NCBI GenBank assembly: GCA_036745275.1 | Contig: DAIOGK010000012.1 | Span: forward strand, 1 to 64,000 | Direction of reading: 5' to 3' | DNA from: JAIUNP01 sp020161975 | Lineage (GTDB): Bacteria; Pseudomonadota; Alphaproteobacteria; Rhizobiales; Beijerinckiaceae | DNA: 64,000 nt | Part shown: one piece after another, positions 35,873 to 43,108 of the stretch | Numbering within the stretch: the stretch's first letter is position 1 | Layout: each line of letters opens with the position of its first letter | Notes under the pieces: generated by a model | Told to the model about the DNA's origin: nothing | The model's input: the letters and a program-made list of their open reading frames with translations, nothing else | Databases searched by the model: none | Translations under genes and position numbers: made by a program

Positions 35873-36130
35873 TCACAGGTATTTGGCGAGTTGTTTCAGT
35901 TCGGCGATCGTGGCGCGGGCGTTCTCATCCGAACCATCGAGGCAATGCTCGATGTGATCCTGAATCAGTTCCTTCTTCGCCTTGGCGATCGCGGCCTCGA
36001 CCGCATGAAGCTGCTGGGCGAGGTCAAGGCAGGGCTTGCCGGCCTCGATCATGCCGATCACCGAGCGGAGATGACCTTCCGCTCGTTTGAGGCGCGGGAC
36101 GACATGTGCGTGGGATAGATGTCTGCTCAT
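35873..36130 (-). CDS. metal-sensing repressor of the CsoR/RcnR family
   Basis: An 85-residue all-helical DNA-binding protein that should repress itself and rcnA until metal binds. Possible ligands: Cys34, His59 and Cys63 have exactly the spacing of the copper sensor CsoR (C-x24-H-x3-C), while an N-terminal His4 recalls the extra histidine of RcnR. The neighbour is a Ni/Co exporter, so nickel or cobalt is the likely signal, as for the related DmeR regulators of rhizobia, despite the CsoR-like set. The ATG lies 4 bases from a perfect palindrome that contains its ribosome-binding site. Confidence 0.88.
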   Translation of the reverse strand: MSRHLSHAHVVPRLKRAEGHLRSVIGMIEAGKPCLDLAQQLHAVEAAIAKAKKELIQDHIEHCLDGSDENARATIAELKQLAKYL

Positions 36131-36134
36131 CCAT

Positions 36135-36160
36135 TTATCCTATCCCCGGGGATAGGATAA
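36135..36160. promoter_or_regulatory. perfect 26-bp palindromic operator of the metal regulator
   Basis: The sequence TTATCCTATCCCC is followed directly by its exact reverse complement. The central CCCCGGGG flanked by AT-rich arms is the style of site recognised by the CsoR/RcnR family. It ends 4 bases before the regulator's ATG, overlapping its AGGA ribosome-binding site. Confidence 0.8.
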
Positions 36161-36278
36161 GGCAAGACCCCGTGCCGACGGAGTGCGGGGAGGGCGCGCA
36201 GTTGACGTTGCTGCAATGCCCTTGCGCCGTCCACGCAGAGGGGTTATTCCTTTCAGATCGAAGGAGAGCCGCCCCGTG

Positions 36279-36374
36279 ATGGCAGCAATGGAAACAGCAC
36301 GTTTTGACGATCGCGCCGCTGCGCGTCGCACGTTGCTGTCCGCTCTCCTCGGCCTGCTCCTTATTCGCCCCTGA
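36279..36374 (+). CDS. leuA leader peptide
   Basis: A 31-codon frame with AAGGAGAG upstream, starting at ATG 36279 (or the GTG just before it). It ends LLSALLGLLLIRP: seven Leu codons in ten, using TTG, CTG, CTC and CTT. A 12-bp stem (36368-36379 with 36397-36408, one G-U pair) overlaps the stop codon. leuA starts 102 bases later. This is the layout of leucine-codon attenuation, but no T-run follows the stem, so the control could be at translation or through a structure I have not found. Confidence 0.7.
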   Translation: MAAMETARFDDRAAARRTLLSALLGLLLIRP

Positions 36375-36476
36375 GGGCCGTCCGGGCGCGCGCCTGGGCC
36401 TTCAGGGGATTGCCAAAACCTTCCAGACGATTTCTTCTCACCGCCTGCTGGCGTGTGACCTTTCAGGATCAATCCG

Positions 36477-38027
36477 ATGAGCAATGACCGCGTTCTGATT
36501 TTCGATACCACCCTGCGCGATGGCGAACAGTGCCCCGGCGCCACCATGACCTTCGAGGAAAAGCTGGAGGTGGCCGATCTGCTCGATGAATTGGGCGTCG
36601 ACATCATCGAGGCCGGCTTCCCCATCGCCTCGGACGGCGATTTCGAGGCGGTTTCGGCCATCGCCAAGCGCATCAAAAACGCGACCGTCTGCGGCCTCGC
36701 CCGCGCTGGCAACAATGATATCGACCGGGCCGGCGAAGCGGTGAAGCACGCAAGGCGCGGGCGCATCCACACCTTCATCTCGACTTCGCCCGTGCATATG
36801 AAGTGGAAACTCCAGAAGGAGCCCGACGAGGTCCTGCAACTGGTGATCCGCTCGGTGATCCGCGCGCGAAACCTCGTTGAGGATGTGGAATGGTCGGCGG
36901 AGGATGGCACCCGCACCGAGTTCGAGTTCCTGTGTCGCTGTGTGGAAGCGGCGATCAAGGCTGGCGCCACGACCATCAACATTCCCGATACGGTGGGCTA
37001 TACCACGCCGGAAGAGTATTTGAATCTGTTCAGGTCGGTGCGCGAGAACGTGCCGAATTCCGACAAGGCGATCTTCTCGGTGCATTGCCACAATGACCTC
37101 GGCATGGCCGTGGCCAACAGCCTCGCCGGGGTGAAGGGCGGTGCGCGGCAGATCGAATGCACCGTCAACGGCATCGGCGAGCGGGCGGGCAATGCAGCGC
37201 TCGAAGAGATCGTGATGGCGATCAAGACGCGTGGCGATGCCTTCCCCTACGATACGCGCATCGAATCGACGATGCTCAACCGCGCCTCGAAGCTGGTTGC
37301 CGCCGCAACCTCATTCCCGGTGCAGTATAACAAGGCCATCGTGGGCCGGAATGCGTTTGCTCATGAAAGCGGCATTCATCAGGACGGGATGCTGAAGCAT
37401 ACCCAGACCTATGAGATCATGACGCCCGAGTCCGTCGGCGTTTCCAAGACCAGCCTCGTGATGGGCAAGCATTCGGGCCGTGCAGCCTTCAAGGACAAGT
37501 TGAAGAGCCTCAACTATTCCCTGGGCGAAAACCAGCTGGAAGATGCCTTTGTGCGCTTCAAGGCTTTGTGCGACCGCAAGAAGCACATCTACGACGAGGA
37601 TATCGAAGCGCTGGTGGATGAAGGGATCGCCACCGCGCAGGATCGGGTGAAGGTGCTGTCGTTGCTGGTGGTCGCCGGCACGATGGGGCCGCAACTCGCG
37701 ACGCTGACGCTCGATATTGATGGCCAGCATAAAACCGTTCAGTCGACCGGCAATGGTCCGGTGGATGCGACATTCAACGCCATTCACGCGCTGTTGCCGC
37801 ATGAGGCCAAGCTCGCGCTCTATCAGGTCAACGCCGTGACCGAGGGCACGGATGCGCAGGCAGAAGTAGCCGTGCGGCTTGAGGATACGAAGTCCGGGCG
37901 TTTGGTTACCGGCAAATCGGCTGATCCAGACACGCTGGTTGCTTCCGCCAAGGCCTATATTGTGGCGCTGAACAAGCTCAGTGCCGAGCGTGTGCAGGGA
38001 TTCCACGCCCAGCATGTAAGTTTGTAA
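36477..38027 (+). CDS. leuA: 2-isopropylmalate synthase
   Basis: First committed enzyme of leucine synthesis: condenses 2-oxoisovalerate with acetyl-CoA. The 516-residue protein has the HMGL-like TIM barrel (FDTTLRDGEQCPGATM with the metal-binding Asp, VHCHNDLGMAVANSLAG with the metal-binding histidines, GIGERAGNAALEE), and HESGIHQDGML in the linker. The C-terminal LeuA allosteric domain covers about residues 385-505. Downstream of a Leu-rich leader. Confidence 0.97.
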   Translation: MSNDRVLIFDTTLRDGEQCPGATMTFEEKLEVADLLDELGVDIIEAGFPIASDGDFEAVSAIAKRIKNATVCGLARAGNNDIDRAGEAVKHARRGRIHTFISTSPVHMKWKLQKEPDEVLQLVIRSVIRARNLVEDVEWSAEDGTRTEFEFLCRCVEAAIKAGATTINIPDTVGYTTPEEYLNLFRSVRENVPNSDKAIFSVHCHNDLGMAVANSLAGVKGGARQIECTVNGIGERAGNAALEEIVMAIKTRGDAFPYDTRIESTMLNRASKLVAAATSFPVQYNKAIVGRNAFAHESGIHQDGMLKHTQTYEIMTPESVGVSKTSLVMGKHSGRAAFKDKLKSLNYSLGENQLEDAFVRFKALCDRKKHIYDEDIEALVDEGIATAQDRVKVLSLLVVAGTMGPQLATLTLDIDGQHKTVQSTGNGPVDATFNAIHALLPHEAKLALYQVNAVTEGTDAQAEVAVRLEDTKSGRLVTGKSADPDTLVASAKAYIVALNKLSAERVQGFHAQHVSL

Positions 38028-38049
38028 CACATCGAAAGTTTAGCATTGC

Positions 38050-38085
38050 AAGCCGCATCGGCCCTTGCTGGCGGGTGCGGCTTTT
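38050..38085 (+). terminator. terminator-like hairpin after leuA
   Basis: Stem AAGCCGCA/TGCGGCTT (38050-38057 with 38076-38083) followed by TTGCCATTTT. It lies 23 bases past the leuA stop. Confidence 0.6.
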
Positions 38086-38117
38086 GCCATTTTCGGGGCA
38101 CAAATTAGGAGAGTTTG

Positions 38118-38528
38118 ATGTTGCGTTCGCTATTTGCCGTTTCCACGCTCGTTGTTCTGGCCGGCTGTGCCACGGTCACGCGAGGCACCACGAATCAGGT
38201 TCAGATCACCTCGGAGCCGAGCGGTGCGTCGGTGAAGACCAGTCTTGGCCACACCTGCACGACGCCCTGTACGCTGACGATCGACCGGAAACAGGGCTTT
38301 ACGGCCACCTACACCCTGGCGGGCTATCAAGAACAGTCGATTTCCGTGAACACACAGACGTCGGGCGCCGGCGCAGCTGGCATGGCTGGCAACATTCTCA
38401 TCGGCGGCGTGGTGGGCGTGGTAGCCGATGCGGCGACCGGCGCAACGCTCGATCATGTGCCCAACCCGGTGCATGCCGTGTTGGTGAAGGCCGGCCCGGC
38501 GCCGCGCGGAAGCGTGCCGCGGCGATAA
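38118..38528 (+). CDS. putative lipoprotein with PEGA-like domain
   Basis: A 136-residue protein with lipoprotein signal (FAVSTLVVLAGCATVTRG, lipobox LAGC). The following region, QVQITSEPSGASVKTSLG and TPCTLTIDRKQGFTATYTLAGYQ, resembles PEGA-type beta domains. A Gly/Ala-rich hydrophobic stretch (AAGMAGNILIGGVVGVVADA) follows. Function unknown. ATG 38118 has TAGGAGAG upstream; this is the last chromosomal protein gene before the prophage. Confidence 0.78.
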   Translation: MLRSLFAVSTLVVLAGCATVTRGTTNQVQITSEPSGASVKTSLGHTCTTPCTLTIDRKQGFTATYTLAGYQEQSISVNTQTSGAGAAGMAGNILIGGVVGVVADAATGATLDHVPNPVHAVLVKAGPAPRGSVPRR

Positions 38529-38551
38529 GGGACGCAACCGCAAAATCCCTC

Positions 38552-38580
38552 TGGACAGGGCGGATCGGCTTCGCTATAGA
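38552..38580 (+). promoter_or_regulatory. promoter of the tRNA-Lys gene
   Basis: TGGACA (38552-38557), exactly 17 bases, TATAGA (38575-38580). Between it and the tRNA lies a 9-bp GC hairpin (38593-38613, GGGGCGCGT with its complement) in the 5' leader of the transcript. Confidence 0.65.
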
Positions 38581-38623
38581 ACCGCCAACGACGGGGCGCG
38601 TCCAACGCGCCCCGGTTTGTTTC

Positions 38624-38700
<77 letters not shown>

Positions 38701-38747
38701 TAAAATCAAAGACTTAGAGGTTTGGTGTTGAGAACGTGTCGGGAACA

Positions 38748-38799
38748 TCCGACATTTCCGACACCATCCGACATGTCGGAAATGTCGGACGTCCGACAT
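38748..38799. repeat. cluster of six TCCGACAT-type boxes in inverted arrangements
   Basis: Copies of TCCGACAT or its complement lie at 38748, 38757 (last base differs), 38767, 38773, 38782 and 38792. They build a perfect 16-bp inverted repeat (38748-38763 with 38774-38789), a 14-bp palindrome (38767-38780) and an 18-bp palindrome (38782-38799). The position between the tRNA attachment site and the integrase operon suggests arm-type recombinase or excisionase sites; a long RNA hairpin is the alternative. Confidence 0.7.
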
Positions 38800-38823
38800 T
38801 TGTTCTAAATTAGTGGGACGAAC

Positions 38824-38850
38824 GAAAAAGCCGCCCTCGATGGGGCGGCT
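38824..38850 (-). terminator. intrinsic terminator of the integrase operon
   Basis: Stem AGCCGCCC/GGGCGGCT with a five-base-class loop. On the minus strand it is followed by TTTTT. It lies 45 bases past the stop of the last minus-strand gene of the integration module. Confidence 0.75.
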
Positions 38851-38894
38851 GATTATCGCATTAACGTTTCTGTTAAACTGACAGGAATGCTTGA

Positions 38895-39233
38895 CTAGAA
38901 GGGGGTATCCCCGTCTGCGACACCGATCGCATCCTCCGTCGCTTCCGGTTTCCCGTCAGGCCAGATCAGCGCCTCAATGAGGTCGTCGATGCGCGTGTCG
39001 CTGTCTATGTCCTGCAAGACTTCGAGCGCAACGCCAAACCACCAAATCATTTGGTCGGCTATCTCGATGGCGCGGTCGCGCGGCATGGCCTCAAGCCAAC
39101 GCCTGTGGGCTTCACGTTCATCCGCGCATGTGTCGAAAGCAACGCGCTTTGGTTGCCACTCGTGGCCATGCTCGATTAGCGCACCGACGATCGTCTCTCG
39201 AATAGAATCATGCGTCGTTCGATTGCGCATCAC
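38895..39233 (-). CDS. unrecognised prophage protein
   Basis: A 112-residue acidic protein that I do not recognise. It has a helical centre (HRRWLEAMPRDRAIEIADQM) and a Trp-rich stretch (IWWFGVALEVLQDID), and ends in an acidic tail. It starts with GTGATG, overlapping the integrase stop by GTGA, so it is co-translated with integrase. Possible roles include helping or inhibiting integration, but nothing in the sequence shows it. Confidence 0.7.
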   Translation of the reverse strand: MMRNRTTHDSIRETIVGALIEHGHEWQPKRVAFDTCADEREAHRRWLEAMPRDRAIEIADQMIWWFGVALEVLQDIDSDTRIDDLIEALIWPDGKPEATEDAIGVADGDTPF

Positions 39234-40465
39234 CCGGTCTCCTTCTCGTACCAGGTGGTCATCTTCCCGATGGCTGCATCGGCAAAGCCCTCGTGATCCT
39301 CGATGTAGTGCTTGACGATGCCGAGGATGGATTCGCGCGTGTGGCCGGTGATCGCCCTGATCTGCTCATAATCGCAGGTGGCGAGGGCAAGCCATGTCAC
39401 GGCGGTGTCGCGCAGATCCTGATCGCGGAAGCCGGAGAGCGACGGCATCGGGGCCAGCCTGCCCTCGATGCCGGCGACGGCAGCGGTGCGCACCTGGCTG
39501 AACACCTTGCGATACCAGTCCTGCTTGAACGGTGCGCCCGTTGTCTCGTCGATGACAACATTCGACCAGGCCACGGCCATGGCGCGGCGGCGATCGCGGG
39601 CGGCATCGAGGCGGACGCGCAGCTGCGGCGCCGGCGGGATGGAGACGCGGGCGCCGGTCTTCTGCTGACGGAACCTCATGCGGCCTGAATTGTGCCCGAT
39701 GGCATCCTCGGTCAGGGCCAGCCGGTCGTTCTGGCGCTGGCCGGTCCAGACGCCGAGCAGGATGCAATCGCCGATTTCCGGGCGCCCCAGTGCATCGGCG
39801 GCGGCAACCAGCTGGCCGATTTCCGCCGGGGTTGCGGCGCGGGTGCGCGGCGGCGCCGTCTTCATCTTGAGCGCCTTGAAGGGATTGATCATCGCCGGCA
39901 GGCGGCCCTTGCGGATGGCCCATGACATGAGCAGGGACAGGCAGCGGATGACCGCCGGAGCCATGTGATCGCCCTTGGCCAGGCGCAGGCGCTGGTAAAG
40001 ATCATCACCCATCATCGGCGAGAGCGCCGCAGCGGGGGTGGCGGCAAGATCAGGATCGAAGCTGATGAACCAGGCCAGCTTGTTCGTGTAGTCCTGAATG
40101 GTCCTGTCGGCCAAGGTCCGGATGATGCCGGCCTTCGTTTCATCGCGGGCCTGCTGTTCGATATAGCCCGTGAATGCCTCGATGAGGTCGGCAAGGCTGG
40201 GTGCGCGGGGCTGCCGCAGGGCAGGGCGGCGCTTGCCGGCAGCGGCGGCGGCGGCGATGCTGGCGCGGCGGGCCGTCACCTCCTTCATGCGCTCCCTCAC
40301 CCACGGTTCGCATTCCTCCACCGCGAACCAGCGGCCATCAGGCCGCTTGAGGTCACAGCCCTTCCAGCCGTCTTTCATCATCCGGGCGTTCGGCTCCCAG
40401 CGCGGGCGTCCGTCGCGCCATTTCAAGTATGGCAGGTGGATCACGAGCTTCATCGGGCGGTCCAT
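39230..40465 (-). CDS. int: phage tyrosine recombinase (integrase)
   Basis: Site-specific recombinase for integration and excision. The 411-residue protein has an N-terminal arm/core-binding part and a C-terminal catalytic domain. The domain shows the first catalytic Arg in LLGVWTGQRQNDRLAL, a substituted box II (DLRDTAVTWLALATCDYEQI, with the usual HxxR replaced in part by LRDT), GHTRESILGIVKHYI, and the tyrosine nucleophile near the end of that stretch. ATG 40465 has GGAGG six bases upstream. It is transcribed toward the tRNA. Confidence 0.92.
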   Translation of the reverse strand: MDRPMKLVIHLPYLKWRDGRPRWEPNARMMKDGWKGCDLKRPDGRWFAVEECEPWVRERMKEVTARRASIAAAAAAGKRRPALRQPRAPSLADLIEAFTGYIEQQARDETKAGIIRTLADRTIQDYTNKLAWFISFDPDLAATPAAALSPMMGDDLYQRLRLAKGDHMAPAVIRCLSLLMSWAIRKGRLPAMINPFKALKMKTAPPRTRAATPAEIGQLVAAADALGRPEIGDCILLGVWTGQRQNDRLALTEDAIGHNSGRMRFRQQKTGARVSIPPAPQLRVRLDAARDRRRAMAVAWSNVVIDETTGAPFKQDWYRKVFSQVRTAAVAGIEGRLAPMPSLSGFRDQDLRDTAVTWLALATCDYEQIRAITGHTRESILGIVKHYIEDHEGFADAAIGKMTTWYEKETG

Positions 40466-40506
40466 CGCAATCCTCCAGTTGAATCGGGTTTGGCCGGAAA
40501 GGCAAA

Positions 40507-40779
40507 TCAGGCGGCAGGGTGACGCTGGCGGGCGCGAATGCCGTCCTCGATCCGGCGGCGGGCGGCAGCGATGTAGTCATCCTGCACCGGTGCGGCGGCG
40601 ACGACGCCGCCGGCGGCAATCCAGCTGTCGACCAACAGCTTCGACCAGACGCGGGTGCCGGGCAGCGGACGGGGGAATCCGTGGCGCACGATCAGGTCGT
40701 TGAGCTTGCGTCGGGCTGTGACCCGGCTCAATTCCTGCATGTGCAGAAAGGAGAGAATATCGGATATAGTGTAGGTCAT
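40507..40779 (-). CDS. putative excisionase or small helix-turn-helix protein
   Basis: A 90-residue protein immediately upstream of integrase on the same strand, the classical place for an excisionase or recombination directionality factor. It has a winged-helix-like N-terminal part: ISDILSFLHMQELSRVTARR, then RHGFPRPLPGTRVWSKLLVDSW, which resembles the AlpA/MerR-type wing seen in Xis proteins. The C-terminus is Arg-rich. The assignment rests on position and pattern only. Confidence 0.65.
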   Translation of the reverse strand: MTYTISDILSFLHMQELSRVTARRKLNDLIVRHGFPRPLPGTRVWSKLLVDSWIAAGGVVAAAPVQDDYIAAARRRIEDGIRARQRHPAA

Positions 40780-40796
40780 GGCGCGCCCTGCTTACG

Positions 40797-40839
40797 TGCA
40801 GATATTTATCTGCATATCATCAGGAAATGGAAATCTGCA
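40797..40839. promoter_or_regulatory. candidate operator region with TGCAGATW half-sites
   Basis: A perfect inverted repeat TGCAGATA-TT-TATCTGCA at 40797-40814 and a further AATCTGCA at 40832-40839, in the control region between the divergent excisionase-like gene and the membrane-protein gene. The exact complement TGCAGATT recurs at 42113-42120 in the repressor/Cro interval. Confidence 0.55.
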
Positions 40840-40925
40840 AGCGTGCATGTATGATTTCCGGGTTGGTTGCCATTCCAGATGCTCGTAGCCTGCTGATAAT
40901 GACCCAGGGCAGTGTTGACAGGAAT

Positions 40926-41378
40926 ATGACCAGTTTCAGCGATCTCGATTGGTCGGCTGTGGTGCCGAAACTGCGCGAAACGACTGCCGGAGGCGTTCCG
41001 GTGACGCTGTTCCAGCCCTTTCCCGAGGCCGTCTGGAGTGAGGCAACCGGCGCCTTCGATCCGTCCAAGGACTTCTGGCAGGAGGTCTATGTCTATGGGA
41101 TCATTGGCGCGGTTGTATTGGGGGCGCTGGTGCTCAACATGAAAGTTGATCCGATAGGCCGTGGCCCTGCGGTCTTGGTCGCGCGATTGGTATTGCTGAT
41201 CGCTATCTGCGTGATGATTGTAGTGGCCGTCCCGGAAGTGAATCCAACGAGCGCCCTCATTGCGCGGGCCGAGTGGCCGTTCCGGGTTATTGTGTTCGTC
41301 GGAGTTGTTGTCGTCGCATCTGCATTGTTGGGTGCGCTGGAGTGGTCTCTTCGAACGATTGCTCGGCGGTCACCGTGA
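40926..41378 (+). CDS. unrecognised prophage membrane protein beside the repressor gene
   Basis: A 150-residue protein with a short soluble N-terminus and three hydrophobic segments: VYGIIGAVVLGALVLNM, LVARLVLLIAICVMIVVAV and VIVFVGVVVVASALLGALEW. The frame opens at ATG 40827, but that ATG has no usable ribosome-binding site; ATG 40926 has AGGAAT and starts MTSFSDLDW. It converges on the repressor gene, with 9 bases of overlap. Membrane proteins expressed from the lysogeny region often act in superinfection exclusion; that is inference. Confidence 0.65.
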   Translation: MTSFSDLDWSAVVPKLRETTAGGVPVTLFQPFPEAVWSEATGAFDPSKDFWQEVYVYGIIGAVVLGALVLNMKVDPIGRGPAVLVARLVLLIAICVMIVVAVPEVNPTSALIARAEWPFRVIVFVGVVVVASALLGALEWSLRTIARRSP

Positions 41379-42002
41379 CCGCAAAAGATCGGTCATTACA
41401 CCGGCAATGCGGACGGTCTCGCCATTGATGAGCAGGGGCTTGATCTCGCCAACTGGCAGACTGGCCGCGATGGCGAATGGTGCATCGAGCACTCGAAATA
41501 CCGTTTTTGCGCTCCGGTCATACTCGACCTGAACGCAAATGATGTCGCCGGCCTTCGCCGGTTCGGCGCTATCGATAACAATCAGGTCGCCTTCGCGTAC
41601 ACCAGACAGTTGAAGCACATCCGACTGCATCTGCCAGACTGAAGCGTCCGCCCGTCCCGCCAGAATGGATCGCAGCGTATCGCTACGTTTTCTGTCGCTC
41701 TCGATGTCATAAAGAGCCGCTTCGTTTCTGGTTCGGGCCGGTTGCGGTGTTCCAGGCGTTGCCGTGGCGCCCGGTGCGGGGTGCCCGTGAAACTCGGCCA
41801 GTACAGCAATCGTCATGGCGGCGAGAACGCCGGTGTAGTCCTTCTGGTTCAGAAAGCGCGTCAGCGTGGTGTCCGATAGCCCGGCCTCTACCGCCAATGC
41901 GGTGGGCGTCTTGCCGGTGACATCGATCAATTGCTGGACCCACGCAATCTGCGCTGCGCGCGTGTCCTGTTTTGTCCTGGATTTTGGCAGTCGTGACAGC
42001 AT
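41370..42002 (-). CDS. CI-like phage repressor (helix-turn-helix plus S24/LexA-like domain)
   Basis: A 210-residue protein. Residues 15-50 form a lambda-type helix-turn-helix (VQQLIDVTGKTPTALAVEAG, then LSDTTLTRFLNQ). After an Ala/Pro-rich linker, the C-terminal ~90 residues follow the S24/LexA pattern (VREGDLIVIDSAEPAKAGDI), but the canonical Ser-Met of the active site is replaced by a Ser-Asp segment (MQSDVLQLSG), so self-cleavage is doubtful. ATG 42002 has GAGG six bases upstream; the open frame extends 37 codons further without a good start. It is divergent from the Cro-like gene and probably maintains lysogeny. Confidence 0.85.
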   Translation of the reverse strand: MLSRLPKSRTKQDTRAAQIAWVQQLIDVTGKTPTALAVEAGLSDTTLTRFLNQKDYTGVLAAMTIAVLAEFHGHPAPGATATPGTPQPARTRNEAALYDIESDRKRSDTLRSILAGRADASVWQMQSDVLQLSGVREGDLIVIDSAEPAKAGDIICVQVEYDRSAKTVFRVLDAPFAIAASLPVGEIKPLLINGETVRIAGVMTDLLRSR

Positions 42003-42073
42003 CGTTCGCCTCGGTGGCCCCGAGGTTGCAGGGTGCCTTGCGGGAACGCGATACGCTTGCTGATACATTGCCG

Positions 42074-42120
42074 TTGACGATCTGCTTAGAATCAGATTGA
42101 TACCTGCAACCATGCAGATT
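42074..42120 (+). promoter_or_regulatory. candidate early promoter and operators in the repressor/Cro interval
   Basis: TTGACG (42074-42079), 17 bases, TTGATA (42097-42102) would drive the early operon. ATCTGC (42080-42085) overlaps the spacer, and TGCAGATT (42113-42120) lies just downstream, so a protein bound at these half-sites would block the promoter. Confidence 0.5.
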
Positions 42121-42137
42121 GCAACAAGGTTCGCAGA

Positions 42138-42353
42138 ATGACCGATATTGCTTCACTCAATGGGCGGCGTAAGGCGCTTCGGCTGAGTATGGCCGAGGTG
42201 GCGGGGCGGGCTGGGTTGAACAGAGATACTGTCTGGCGTGCATTCGCCGGCAGGGTCAGCCCTCTGCATTCCACCGTGCAGAAAATTGAAGGGGTCATTG
42301 CCTCAGAAGAAGCGGCGCTGAACAACCGTCTCAATCAGCGGGTGCCGGCATGA
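42138..42353 (+). CDS. Cro-like helix-turn-helix protein
   Basis: A 71-residue DNA-binding protein with a helix-turn-helix (RKALRLSMAEVAGRAGLNRD and TVWRAFAGRVSP). First gene of the early operon and divergent from the repressor, the position of Cro. Its stop overlaps the next start by ATGA. Confidence 0.8.
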   Translation: MTDIASLNGRRKALRLSMAEVAGRAGLNRDTVWRAFAGRVSPLHSTVQKIEGVIASEEAALNNRLNQRVPA

Positions 42354-42889
42354 GCGGCGGTGTTCAGCCCAGCCATTCATCCGAATCAGCGGCGCGCCAT
42401 TTGTTAAGCGGCCCGCTTGAGAAAATTGAGCTGAAGCGTGAACAGCAACAGATCGAGATCGAGGCGCTTATCGCTGCCGCGGGGGTGCCCCGCCGCTCCT
42501 ATCTTCGCTGGCGTCAGAACAACATGGTTCCCGCTCGCCCGGTGCTCCAGCGGCTGGAGGCTGCCCTCGACCGCTTGTCGCAGGGCGCGGAGGTTGCCAG
42601 TGCTGACCGGGCGCGGCTGATTGCGGTGTGCCTCGGGGCCTACCGCGTGGCGGCGGGGCTGCATCTGCCGGACAGCGGCGACCGCGCGGCGCGCATCAAG
42701 GACCTCTCCATTTATGGCGCGGCGCTGTTCGGCGGCATCGCGCAGCATGAGCTGGCCAAGGAAACCGGCGTTTCGCGCGCGGCCATCTGCCTGACGATCC
42801 GCCGTGTCGAGGACCGGCGCGACGCCTCCCCCGCTTTCGACGCGGCCTGCCGCGCTGTCATCCGCTCCATCACCGGCGAAGAGGACTGA
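42350..42889 (+). CDS. unrecognised early prophage protein with two helix-turn-helix-like regions
   Basis: A 179-residue protein. Residues 38-70 look like a helix-turn-helix (IEALIAAAGVPRRSYLRWRQ). The C-terminal half has a second DnaA/Mor-like segment (GIAQHELAKETGVSRAAICL and TIRRVEDRRD). The arrangement suggests a transcriptional regulator or replication initiator. I cannot assign a family. Coupled to the Cro-like gene by ATGA. Confidence 0.65.
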   Translation: MSGGVQPSHSSESAARHLLSGPLEKIELKREQQQIEIEALIAAAGVPRRSYLRWRQNNMVPARPVLQRLEAALDRLSQGAEVASADRARLIAVCLGAYRVAAGLHLPDSGDRAARIKDLSIYGAALFGGIAQHELAKETGVSRAAICLTIRRVEDRRDASPAFDAACRAVIRSITGEED

Positions 42890-42892
42890 TCC

Positions 42893-43108
42893 ATGCCCAT
42901 CATCACACCTGCCGCATTCCTGTTCATCCTCGGCATGTGGTGTCTCGCCCGTGCCATCGCCGCGCTGGGCGATGCGCTCTATCCCGCGCCCGTTTCCGCC
43001 CTGCGTCCGCTGGAAGCCAGCGGATGGCGCGCGCTCAACGGGGTGATTGCGGTCCTGTTCTCCCTGATCGCCATGGGTCTGTTCACCCTGACGCTGGGGG
43101 TGCTGTGA
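42893..43108 (+). CDS. tiny membrane protein 1 of 3
   Basis: A 71-residue protein with two hydrophobic segments (ITPAAFLFILGMWCLARAIA and LNGVIAVLFSLIAMGLFTL). It starts 3 bases after the previous stop and shares TGATG with the next gene. No family recognised. Confidence 0.6.
   Translation: MPIITPAAFLFILGMWCLARAIAALGDALYPAPVSALRPLEASGWRALNGVIAVLFSLIAMGLFTLTLGVL

Noticed and set aside
36183..36278. 32-codon upstream extension of the leuA leader peptide
   Set aside because: The AAGGAGAG site lies directly before the GTG/ATG at 36276-36281; the upstream part has no start signal.
38748..38799. Possible CRISPR repeats
   Set aside because: The octamers are too short, inverted and overlapping, with no regular spacers and no cas genes.
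42937..43107. N-terminal extension of the second tiny membrane protein
   Set aside because: It overlaps the first tiny gene in another frame and is Arg-rich; the TGATG junction marks the true start.
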